DNA of 13,123 nucleotides, taken from the NCBI GenBank assembly GCA_030605665.1, contig JAUWHW010000072.1:1-13123 (forward strand). Reading direction: 5' to 3'. Positions 1 through 6,307 of this stretch are shown piece after piece. The translations under genes were made by a program, and so were the position numbers. The stretch's first letter is position 1. Every line of letters begins with the position of its first letter. Source of the stretch: Dehalococcoidia bacterium (lineage in GTDB: Bacteria; Chloroflexota; Dehalococcoidia; GIF9; AB-539-J10). The notes beneath the pieces are model-generated. The model had not been told where the DNA came from and did no database searches. It worked only from the letters and a program-made list of their open reading frames with translations.

Positions 1-1
1 A

Positions 2-169
2 CCAGTGGCTGCTGACATAGCCAGTTTAATTGAGGAAGCGCAGCAGCATTATGACAAGGCTCAGCAGTATCTTAAGGCAGGCGATTGGGCTGGCTATGGA
101 AAAGAGCTGGATGCTCTGAAGGCGGTGTTAGACCAGCTGGCAGAACTTGCTGCTGAAGAGAAACGATAG
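2..169 (+). CDS. C-terminal end of a UPF0182-like membrane protein (partial)
   Basis: An open frame enters from the left edge and stops with TAG at 167-169, giving 55 residues. The peptide is rich in Ala, Gln, Glu and Leu and reads as a helical tail: IEEAQQHYDKAQQYLKAGDW, then YGKELDALKAVLDQL. The pattern 'AQ.HY..AQ..L..GDWA.YG.E...L...L..L' is what I recall of the extreme C-terminus of UPF0182 (COG1615) proteins, large multi-pass membrane proteins common in Chloroflexota and Actinobacteria. The membrane domain lies outside the window, so the family call rests on the tail alone. The function of the family is unknown. It converges with the decayed minus-strand uppS fragment that follows. Confidence 0.6.
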   Translation, partial: PVAADIASLIEEAQQHYDKAQQYLKAGDWAGYGKELDALKAVLDQLAELAAEEKR

Positions 170-194
170 CCCATTGGTTCGGCAATCTAGCTAA

Positions 195-531
195 TCATTC
201 AACTATTCGAGGGTTTGAATTCACCTTAATAACCAATCGGTGCTTATAGTATTCGGGATAACTGGTGAAAACAGAGCGAACTCCTCGGGTAAATCATGGG
301 CCGACCCCCCGAGCTTTTTAAAGGGCATTGACTAAAGAGAGATTCGTCTACATTTTCAGCAGGAATACCATCATGTATAAGGCACTGCTTTTACTATTTT
401 GCCCTGCCTCCATAGTTGATGGCAAGGCTAACAGTCATTGCCTTATTCCCCTTGGTCGTCTCCACAGTGCATTTTATCTTCTTCTTCAGTTCCGTTTGGA
501 ATCAGGTTTTCTCAGATGGTAAACCGGTATT
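195..531 (-). pseudogene. uppS: Decayed undecaprenyl diphosphate synthase fragment
   Basis: Reading the minus strand from about 531 down to 195 gives pieces of an UppS C-terminal half in three frames. First (531-394) comes NTGLPSEKT, a stop, FQTELKKK, then TVSLAINYGGRAK ending in TAG. The NYGGRA block matches the conserved UppS motif. A one-base shift continues as KIVKAV (400-383). Another shift gives DGIPAENVDESLFSQ (372-328), the UppS segment before the 'YLYTSGLPDPDL' block. Later traces such as TSYPEYYK (around 255-230) resemble the 'AYSEYY' block near the C-terminus. There are at least three frame changes and several stops, so no functional protein can be made. The N-terminal half, with the Asp of the diphosphate site, is not recognisable. 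UppS makes the C55 lipid carrier for cell-wall synthesis; a working copy is presumably elsewhere. Plus-strand ORFs over this stretch look like chance. Confidence 0.65.
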
Positions 532-640
532 CCTTTCCTTTCAGGTCCTGGTCCGAATTTCGACAGCCAAAGTCATTCAAGCCCTACGAGTAGCCAAAAG
601 AAAAGGCAATTGGGTCAGTGAGCTATTCCAAAGTAAACAA

Positions 641-690
641 AACGATGTATTGTTTGCCAATGAAGCAGCAATACTAGTTGGCAAATCGTT
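641..690 (-). terminator. Hairpin terminator of the MFS gene
   Basis: On the minus strand, immediately at the TAA stop of the transporter gene, AACGAT+TTTGCCAA-type arms (690-678) pair with TTGGCAAA (660-653) and then ATCGTT (646-641). There is a 17-nt loop and a 6-nt bulge on one side. The distal arm runs into a T-rich stretch (TTGTTTACTTT), as in an intrinsic terminator. The stem is AT-rich and bulged, so it may be weak. Confidence 0.45.
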
Positions 691-2107
691 ATCTCCTGCC
701 TCTGAGGACAGAAGCAACGAGCCCTATGACGGCGATGGCCAGCGCCGCAAAGATGGCATCATGAACCCCGCTAACGGTGGACAGCCTCTGGACCACATCC
801 TCTGGCAGTCCCTGAGAGGCGAGCTGCGTGGCATGGGAAAATTGGCTAGCTGCGAAAACACTGCTAGCAATGGCTAACCCGACAGACATTCCCACTTGCC
901 TCAGCGTACCGACCATGGCGGAGGCTGTGCCCAGTCTTTCACTGGGCACAGACCCCATGATGGCGCTGGTGTTAGGCGGGACAAAGAGCGCTATTCCCAC
1001 ACCCAGCACGAGGAGACGGAGTACCACATTGCCTATTGACGCATTGGCCCCAAGGCCACTTAGCAGGAAAAGCCCTGCAGAGACTAGGGTTAGCCCCGAG
1101 GCGCAAAGGAAAAGCGTTCCCAGCCTATCGGAGAGCCTGCCGCTCAGTGGCGACACTACCAGGCTTATGGCAGGAATAGTGACCAGGAGTAACCCAGCCT
1201 TGGAGGCAGACAAGCCCTGCCCTTGGATCAAGTAGAAGGGCATCAGAAAGCTCACCGCTGTGGTTGCCATGTAGAGGAATACGTGGCTCCCGCTGGCAGC
1301 GCTGAAGAGGCGACGCCGGAACAGCCTCAAGTCAAGCACTGGCTGCGCCAGCCTCCGCTCCACAAACAGGAACAAGAGGAGCAATAACACGCTCATCACA
1401 CCCAAGCTCACCACCCATGGGGAAGCCCAACCCAAGCTCTGCCCCCGATTCATGGCCAAAAGTAGGCAGGTTAGCGCCAAGAAGAGAGTTGCCGCCCCAA
1501 GCAGGTCGAATTTCTGCCCCCGTTTAGGGGAGAATTGGTTCTTGAGCAAAGCCCGAGCCATGGCGACACCAATGATTCCAATGGGTAGCCTAAGATAAAA
1601 GACAGAGCGCCAGCCGAGGAGGTCAAGGAGAATACCTCCAAGCGCTGGGCCACTAAGTAGGCCCACTCCGACCACTGCCCCCATTATCCCTAACGCCCTG
1701 CCCCGCTCCTGGGAGGGAAAGGAGGCGGTGATAATGGCGTTCCCCGTGGCGACGGTCATGGCAGCTCCCACTGCCTGAACTAGACGGAACATCACTAGCT
1801 GGATGAGACTCTGAGCTAGGGAACAAAGACCCAGCCCCAGGCTGAAGATGACCAGTCCGAAGGTGTATAACCTCTTCCTGCCGAAGGCATCACCTGCCCA
1901 TCCCAGGGTGAGCATGAGACCGGCGCCGATAAGCAAGTAGATGAGCCACACCCAGACCACAGTATTGGGGCCTGCTTGAAAAACATGCCCCAGCTGCGGT
2001 AAGGCGATGCGAACCGCGCCGCTATCTAAGGTGCTCATGAAGGTTCCCACAGCAACCACAGACATTGCTATCCACTTGTAGGAAATGCGAGACTCAGCCT
2101 TTTTCAT
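689..2107 (-). CDS. MFS drug-efflux transporter, DHA2 (EmrB/QacA-like) family
   Basis: The 472-residue protein is very hydrophobic and has the length of a 14-TM drug:H+ antiporter. Visible signatures are the first-helix motif 'STLDSGAVRIALPQL' (25-39), MFS motif A 'GWAGDAFGRKR' (69-79) between TM2 and TM3, and a motif C-like stretch 'GAVVGVGLLSGPALGG' with 'LGWRSVFYLRLPIG' after it, typical of TM5-6 in DHA2 members. It would sit in the cytoplasmic membrane and export hydrophobic compounds using the proton gradient. The substrate cannot be told from sequence. No adaptor (EmrA-like) gene is adjacent. The ATG at 2107 has only a poor Shine-Dalgarno (purine-rich AGAAGAAG about 13 bases upstream). 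A small gene with a strong one ends 35 bases upstream on the same strand, so the two may be co-transcribed. GC content seems higher than in the neighbouring plus-strand genes, which may hint at acquisition. Confidence 0.9.
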   Translation of the reverse strand: MKKAESRISYKWIAMSVVAVGTFMSTLDSGAVRIALPQLGHVFQAGPNTVVWVWLIYLLIGAGLMLTLGWAGDAFGRKRLYTFGLVIFSLGLGLCSLAQSLIQLVMFRLVQAVGAAMTVATGNAIITASFPSQERGRALGIMGAVVGVGLLSGPALGGILLDLLGWRSVFYLRLPIGIIGVAMARALLKNQFSPKRGQKFDLLGAATLFLALTCLLLAMNRGQSLGWASPWVVSLGVMSVLLLLLFLFVERRLAQPVLDLRLFRRRLFSAASGSHVFLYMATTAVSFLMPFYLIQGQGLSASKAGLLLVTIPAISLVVSPLSGRLSDRLGTLFLCASGLTLVSAGLFLLSGLGANASIGNVVLRLLVLGVGIALFVPPNTSAIMGSVPSERLGTASAMVGTLRQVGMSVGLAIASSVFAASQFSHATQLASQGLPEDVVQRLSTVSGVHDAIFAALAIAVIGLVASVLRGRR

Positions 2108-2142
2108 TCTTTCGGTCCACTTCTTCTCAGTGTTCTCCTGGA

Positions 2143-2289
2143 TTATCTATATAGGACTAGCTCCGATTCAGGGATTACGAGCAGGCGAAATTGCCCTATA
2201 CTATCACTTTCCTCTTCAATCACCTTCCCTACCTTATATCCTTTAAGGTCCAACAGAATTTTGGTACCATTTTTCTGGCTCTTAGCCAT
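2143..2289 (-). CDS. Small 48-residue protein upstream of the MFS gene
   Basis: A minus-strand frame starts with ATG at 2289 and ends with TAA at 2145-2143. It is preceded by a strong Shine-Dalgarno, AAGGAGGT, 10 bases before the ATG. The peptide begins MAKSQKNGTKILLDLKGYKV and ends LLVIPESELVLYR. It is charged and mostly beta-like, with no signal peptide or membrane segment. I do not recognise a family. The Shine-Dalgarno and the sensible composition argue for a translated gene. It ends 35 bases before the efflux gene start on the same strand, so it could be a leader peptide or small regulator of the transporter, or an unrelated small protein sharing its transcript. Role unknown. Confidence 0.6.
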   Translation of the reverse strand: MAKSQKNGTKILLDLKGYKVGKVIEEESDSIGQFRLLVIPESELVLYR

Positions 2290-2290
2290 C

Positions 2291-2342
2291 GGTGGTAAGA
2301 CCTCCTTCTATTTATTTCTCTTTGCTCCAGGTTCTTACCACC
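2291..2342 (-). promoter_or_regulatory. Long inverted repeat over the leader and Shine-Dalgarno of the small gene
   Basis: On the minus strand GGTGGTAAGAACC (2342-2330) is repeated in inverted form as GGTCTTACCACC (2302-2291). This is a 12-bp match with one bulged base and a 27-nt AT-rich spacer. The downstream arm occupies the gap between the Shine-Dalgarno core and the ATG and shares the final GGT of AAGGAGGT. Folded as RNA it would partly hide the ribosome site; as DNA it could be an operator. A related half-site, GGTGATAAG, lies directly next to the upstream arm. A TATACT hexamer at 2370-2365 could be the -10 element, but no good -35 is seen. Confidence 0.5.
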
Positions 2343-2740
<398 letters not shown>

Positions 2741-2752
2741 TTTGCCTAAGCT

Positions 2753-2782
2753 ATTATAAGGTGATTTAATTATCATTTACAA
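2753..2782 (-). promoter_or_regulatory. Candidate sigma-70 promoter of tRNA-Pro
   Basis: On the minus strand a perfect -10 TATAAT (2758-2753) lies 12 bases before the tRNA, with TTGTAA (2782-2777) as a 4/6 -35 at 18-bp spacing. The distance predicts a leader of only a few bases. Confidence 0.5.
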
Positions 2783-2808
2783 GTTGAAATAGTAAGCGCT
2801 CACTCTGG

Positions 2809-2897
2809 TGTCATTCTGAGAGAGCACTTCGGCTTCGCTCTGTGTAAACTCCACGACCGAAGAATCTTGAAGACCCTTCGCTTCGCTCAGGGTGACA
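2809..2897. repeat. Dispersed palindromic repeat (CHPERSEG-type) before apgM
   Basis: An 89-bp element is bounded by tgtcattctgag and ctcagggtgaca, inverted with two mismatches. Inside are CTTCGGCTTCGCTC and CCTTCGCTTCGCTCAGG, which form short palindromic modules. Minus-strand translation gives CHPERSEGSSRF and TERSRSA, peptides familiar as spurious products of a repeat found in many bacterial genomes. It ends 21 bases before the apgM ATG. A GTG inside it (2892) extends the apgM frame by nine codons and should not be taken as the start. Confidence 0.75.
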
Positions 2898-2918
2898 TTG
2901 GGGTGGCTGAATTCTTAC

Positions 2919-4103
2919 ATGAAGTACTGCGTTGTGATAATTGACGGTGCAGCAGGCTGGCCGTTGCCTGGGCATGGTGGAAAGACTTGTTTGGAACTGG
3001 CGCATACTCCAAACCTGGATGCTATGGCAAGGGAAAGCGTTCTGGGGTTAGCTCGAACCATCCCAGAGGACATGGAACCTAGCAGCGCTTGCGCCTGCAT
3101 GTCAATTCTTGGTTACGACCCGAAAGTCTACTACCAGGGCAGGAGCGCTATCGAAGCCGAGAGCATGAACATTCCTATTGAGGACAGAGAGGTTGTTTTT
3201 CGCTGTAATTTAGTCGCTGTTCGTGATGGAAAGATGTGGAGCTACAGCTCTGGTTACATCGGCACCAGCGAAGCTCAAGAGCTTATCGCCGCTCTGAACA
3301 AAAGCCTCGGTAGCGATAAAGTACACTTTTATCCCGGAGTTAGCTACAGACACATATGCAAGATAAAAGGACATGAAGATGCGCTTTTGGCTACCTGCAC
3401 ACCGCCGCATGACATCCCGGACAAACCTATCAATGAGTTTCTTCCCCAGGGCCATGGGAGCGAGCTATTAAGGGATCTTATGGCAAGGTCGGAAATCGTG
3501 CTTCGCAACCATCATATAAATGTAGTGCGGAGGTCTCGCGGTGATATTCCAGCCACGATGATTTGGCTTTTCTGGGGTAGTGGTAAAACACCTGCTATAC
3601 CAGCTTTCAAGCAGCTTTACGGTCTTGATTCTGCCCTAACATCGGGTGTTGACCTTCTACGAGGCTTAGCCCTGATGGTGAAAATGAAAGTGTTAAATAT
3701 TACAGGTGTGACCGATAATCTGGATAATGATTATGCTGCCCAAGCAGCAGGCGCTTTAGAATCGCTTAAGGGATATGACATGGTAATTATCCATGTGGAG
3801 GCACCTGATGAGGCTGCTCATGCTGGCTCCATTGATGATAAAATAGAGGCTATCCATAAAGTGGACATAGAGATTATAAGCCGACTTCGCTCTTGGGATA
3901 AAGATTTCCTTCGGGTACTAATCATACCTGACCATGCAACGCCTATCGAAGTTCAAACACATGTTGGGGACCCAGTTCCATTTATGCTGTGGGGGGCAGG
4001 ATTTACGGCTAGCGGGGCGAAGAGATTTACAGAGGCTGAAGCTAAAGGAACAGGCTTTTTAATTGAGGAAGGATATAATATTATAGGCAGACTAATAAGG
4101 TAA
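2919..4103 (+). CDS. apgM: ApgM-family phosphoglycerate mutase / proposed homoserine kinase
   Basis: The 394-residue protein belongs to the cofactor-independent phosphoglycerate mutase family of archaeal type, within the alkaline-phosphatase superfamily. Visible metal and active-site blocks are IIDG with Asp9, MEPSSACACMSILGYDP (52-68) holding the candidate nucleophile Ser55/Ser56, HVEAPDEAAHAG with Asp297 and His301, and PDHATP with Asp338 and His339, followed by His348. The family converts 3-phosphoglycerate to 2-phosphoglycerate. One subfamily, found beside aspartate-pathway genes in bacteria, has been proposed as a homoserine kinase, and lysC starts 9 bases downstream here. In the nucleophile block the usual Gly-Ser-Asp reads Ser-Ser-Ala, which may reflect a different substrate; this comparison is from memory. 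I chose ATG 2919 because MKYCVVIIDG is the natural beginning and upstream codons are repeat-derived. The Shine-Dalgarno is poor (GGGGTGG, 12 bases away). Confidence 0.85.
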   Translation: MKYCVVIIDGAAGWPLPGHGGKTCLELAHTPNLDAMARESVLGLARTIPEDMEPSSACACMSILGYDPKVYYQGRSAIEAESMNIPIEDREVVFRCNLVAVRDGKMWSYSSGYIGTSEAQELIAALNKSLGSDKVHFYPGVSYRHICKIKGHEDALLATCTPPHDIPDKPINEFLPQGHGSELLRDLMARSEIVLRNHHINVVRRSRGDIPATMIWLFWGSGKTPAIPAFKQLYGLDSALTSGVDLLRGLALMVKMKVLNITGVTDNLDNDYAAQAAGALESLKGYDMVIIHVEAPDEAAHAGSIDDKIEAIHKVDIEIISRLRSWDKDFLRVLIIPDHATPIEVQTHVGDPVPFMLWGAGFTASGAKRFTEAEAKGTGFLIEEGYNIIGRLIR

Positions 4104-4112
4104 AGGGGAAGC

Positions 4113-5330
4113 ATGGCATTAATAGTGCAAAAGTATGGTGGCAGCTCGGTTGCCGATAGCGAGAAAATCAAAAGTGTGGCTCGCCGTATAGCTAAAGCTA
4201 AGGACGAAGGGAATCAGTTAGTGGTGGTGGTCTCAGCAATGGGGGATACCACTGACGAATTAATCCGCATGGCTCATCAGGTTAGTGAACAGCCAGAGGA
4301 GCGGGAGCTTGATGTTCTACTTTTTACCGGCGAGGTAATTTCCAGCACCCTTTTAGCCATGGCTTTGGGAAGTTTGGGTTACAAGGCGGTCAGTCTTACT
4401 GGTGCCCAAGCAGGCATCCAGACTGATTCTAGCTACAGCCGAGCTCGAATTCTTCGCGTTGCCCCCCAGCGTATTGTTGATGAGTTGGAAAAGGATAATA
4501 TTGTTATTGTAGCTGGATTTCAGGGTATTACTCCCAATATGGATATTACCACTTTGGGTCGAGGTGGCTCTGATACTACAGCAGTGGCTCTAGCTGCTAG
4601 TTTGAACGCTAATGTATGCCAAATTTATACTGATGTTGAAGGAGTTTACACTGCTGATCCTCACCTTATACCTGAAGCAAGTAAGTTAGATAAGATTGGC
4701 TATGAAGAAATGCTAGAGATGGCTAGCTATGGAGCAAAGGTAATACATCCTAGAGCGGTGGAATTAGGCCAATTATACAATATGCCCATATTAGTAGCTT
4801 CCAGTTTTAGCGATAGACCAGGAACTATTATTTGTAAGGAGGCATCTATGGAAATAAGAAATAAGGTTAGGGGTATTGCTCATGATACCAATGTGGCTAA
4901 AATCACTGTAATTGGTGTTCCCGACCACCCTGGCGTTGCTGCGGCAATCTTTGAGCCCTTGGCCAAGGCGAATATAAGTGTAGATACCATTGTCCAGAAC
5001 GCCAGCATCGAGAATATTACTGATCTTACCTTCACAGTGGCACGAAGTGATTTGAATAAAGCGATGTCCATAGTGAAGCCCGTGGTTGAGTCTGTGGGAG
5101 GCAAGCAATGCATAACTGATTCTACATTAGTCAAAGTTAGCATTGTAGGAAGTGGCATGCAAAATACGCCAGGCTATGCTGCCAGGATGTTCCACGCCCT
5201 TAGTGAGCAAGGCATTAATATCCAATTAATCACCACTTCAGAGATAAGGATAACTTGCATTATTTCTGAGGATAGAGTTAAGGATGCTGTTCGAGCGTTA
5301 CATAAAACCTTTGAGCTCGAAATCGCTTAG
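4113..5330 (+). CDS. lysC: Aspartate kinase (alpha subunit, full-length)
   Basis: The 405-residue protein catalyses ATP-dependent phosphorylation of aspartate, the first step towards lysine, methionine and threonine. The amino-acid kinase domain (1 to about 245) shows KYGGSSV (7-13), [10 protein letters not shown] (41-50), FTGEV (71-75), [12 protein letters not shown] (146-157), [12 protein letters not shown] (172-183) and [15 protein letters not shown] (203-217). Two ACT domains follow (about 265-335 and 340-405), with [11 protein letters not shown] and TPGYAARMF marking their starts; these bind the feedback amino acid. Length and layout match the Bacillus-type monofunctional lysine/threonine-sensitive enzyme. 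ATG 4113 has a good Shine-Dalgarno (AAGGGGA) 9 bases after the apgM stop, so the two form an operon. An in-frame internal start at codon 246 is described separately. Confidence 0.95.
   Translation: MALIVQKYGGSSVADSEKIKSVARRIAKAKDEGNQLVVVVSAMGDTTDELIRMAHQVSEQPEERELDVLLFTGEVISSTLLAMALGSLGYKAVSLTGAQAGIQTDSSYSRARILRVAPQRIVDELEKDNIVIVAGFQGITPNMDITTLGRGGSDTTAVALAASLNANVCQIYTDVEGVYTADPHLIPEASKLDKIGYEEMLEMASYGAKVIHPRAVELGQLYNMPILVASSFSDRPGTIICKEASMEIRNKVRGIAHDTNVAKITVIGVPDHPGVAAAIFEPLAKANISVDTIVQNASIENITDLTFTVARSDLNKAMSIVKPVVESVGGKQCITDSTLVKVSIVGSGMQNTPGYAARMFHALSEQGINIQLITTSEIRITCIISEDRVKDAVRALHKTFELEIA
4836..4850 (+). promoter_or_regulatory. Internal Shine-Dalgarno and ATG for an aspartokinase beta subunit
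   Basis: Within lysC, AAGGAGG (4836-4842) stands five bases before an in-frame ATG (4848-4850), codon 246. Translation from here would yield a 160-residue protein, beginning [10 protein letters not shown], that contains only the two ACT domains. Bacillus subtilis lysC is known to make a beta subunit in just this way, and from memory at a closely similar position. The site is stronger than the gene's own Shine-Dalgarno. Confidence 0.75.
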
Positions 5331-5334
5331 CACA

Positions 5335-5460
5335 TGAAATGTAAAAGCAAAAATAAAAATGCAAAATGACAGAGCAGAAGTAAATAAAAGATTAAAATGC
5401 AAAGTGCAAAAATACAGAGCAAATAGCAATTTGATTTTTTATCTTTGATTTTTGATATTA
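5335..5460. repeat. AT-rich repetitive spacer between lysC and the TPR gene
   Basis: About 125 bases of strongly strand-biased AT-rich sequence. A 17-bp direct repeat (TGCAAAATGACAGAGCA at 5360-5376, TGCAAAAATACAGAGCA at 5405-5421) matches at 15 of 17 positions. The right end carries iterated TTTGATTTTT units. It resembles low-complexity repeats found between genes of many uncultured bacteria. It may hold the promoter for the next operon, but I cannot point to a convincing one. Confidence 0.6.
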
Positions 5461-5470
5461 GTTGAATACG

Positions 5471-6307
5471 ATGGCTTATCAGCAAATAGAGGAGCGAACT
5501 AAGCTAGGACGGCGACTAGAGAAGGAAGCCATAGCCTTAGCTATTCAAGGTAGGTGGGAAGAGGCCGTGGCAGTGAATAAGAGTATAATTGAGAAGTTTC
5601 TCACTGATATTGGGGCTTACAATCGCCTTGGCAGAGCCTTGACAGAGTTAGGGGAGTTCGCTCAAGCTAAGGAAGCATATAGCAAAGCCTTGGAGCTTGC
5701 TCCTAACAATGTTATCGCGGCAAAGAATTTAACTCGACTAGCTAGCTTATCCGACACTAAAGCTACCCAGGACAGTGAGCACCACAAGGTTGTCCCTGAG
5801 CTTTTTGTTACTGAGACGGGTAAAGCTGGTGTAGTCAATCTTTGTAATTTGGCTCCGAGCGAGGTGTTAGCCAGGATGGCTATTGGTGACCAAGTCCGCC
5901 TGAGAGTGGAAGGACAACGCTTAATGGTAGAAAATAAACGTGATGAATATTTAGGGGAAGTCGAGCCAGAATATGGGTTACGACTTATCAAGCTAATAGG
6001 GGGTGGGAATAGATACGCTGCGGCCATCCTCAGCGTAGAAAGGGATGGAGTGCGGGTGATTATTAGGGAGGAGTATCAACATCCTAGTCAAGAGGGGCAT
6101 CTTTCTTTTCCTGTTAAAGCTACTAAACACTTGCTTCTTCAGGCTAAAGAATCTCTTCTTAGGCATGATGTCATCGGCGAAGAAGGTGAAGCAGTGAAGC
6201 AAGTGGAGTATGCTGAAGAAACTGGATTATTCCAAAGCCAGGACGAAACTTCACTGGAAGGTTTTTCTACACTTGAGGAAACTAATAAAGGGAGATTTGA
6301 GGAGTAA
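5471..6307 (+). CDS. TPR-containing conserved protein upstream of gyrA
   Basis: The 278-residue protein has a helical N-terminus with two tetratricopeptide units: about 28-60 ([17 protein letters not shown]), then about 49-82 ([31 protein letters not shown]). A variable linker (95-115) leads to a predicted beta-rich domain (about 118-215) with [38 protein letters not shown] and EEYQHPSQ. The tail (216-278) is acidic. The central domain faintly recalls HIRAN-like or other small beta-barrel domains, but I cannot assign it. The gene's TAA overlaps the gyrA ATG by one base, so the two are translationally coupled. ATG 5471 is chosen over the TTG at 5462; neither has a Shine-Dalgarno. No signal peptide or membrane segment. 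Function unknown; co-expression with DNA gyrase suggests a DNA-topology or replication link. Confidence 0.8.
   Translation: MAYQQIEERTKLGRRLEKEAIALAIQGRWEEAVAVNKSIIEKFLTDIGAYNRLGRALTELGEFAQAKEAYSKALELAPNNVIAAKNLTRLASLSDTKATQDSEHHKVVPELFVTETGKAGVVNLCNLAPSEVLARMAIGDQVRLRVEGQRLMVENKRDEYLGEVEPEYGLRLIKLIGGGNRYAAAILSVERDGVRVIIREEYQHPSQEGHLSFPVKATKHLLLQAKESLLRHDVIGEEGEAVKQVEYAEETGLFQSQDETSLEGFSTLEETNKGRFEE

Noticed and set aside
284..319. CTCGGG/CCCGAG hairpin followed by CTTTTT, a possible terminator of the UPF0182-like gene
   Set aside because: The stem is only 6 bp with an 18-nt loop, lies over 110 bases after the stop, and falls within the uppS relic, so it may be chance.
328..877. Plus-strand open frames of 64 and 153 codons
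   Set aside because: No Shine-Dalgarno, no recognisable protein, and they are antisense to the uppS relic and the MFS gene.
828..1235. 135-codon plus-strand frame inside the MFS gene
   Set aside because: Antisense shadow of a clearly coding, motif-bearing gene.
2892..2918. GTG start giving a nine-residue longer ApgM
   Set aside because: These codons derive from the dispersed repeat; MKYCVVIIDG at 2919 is the natural start.
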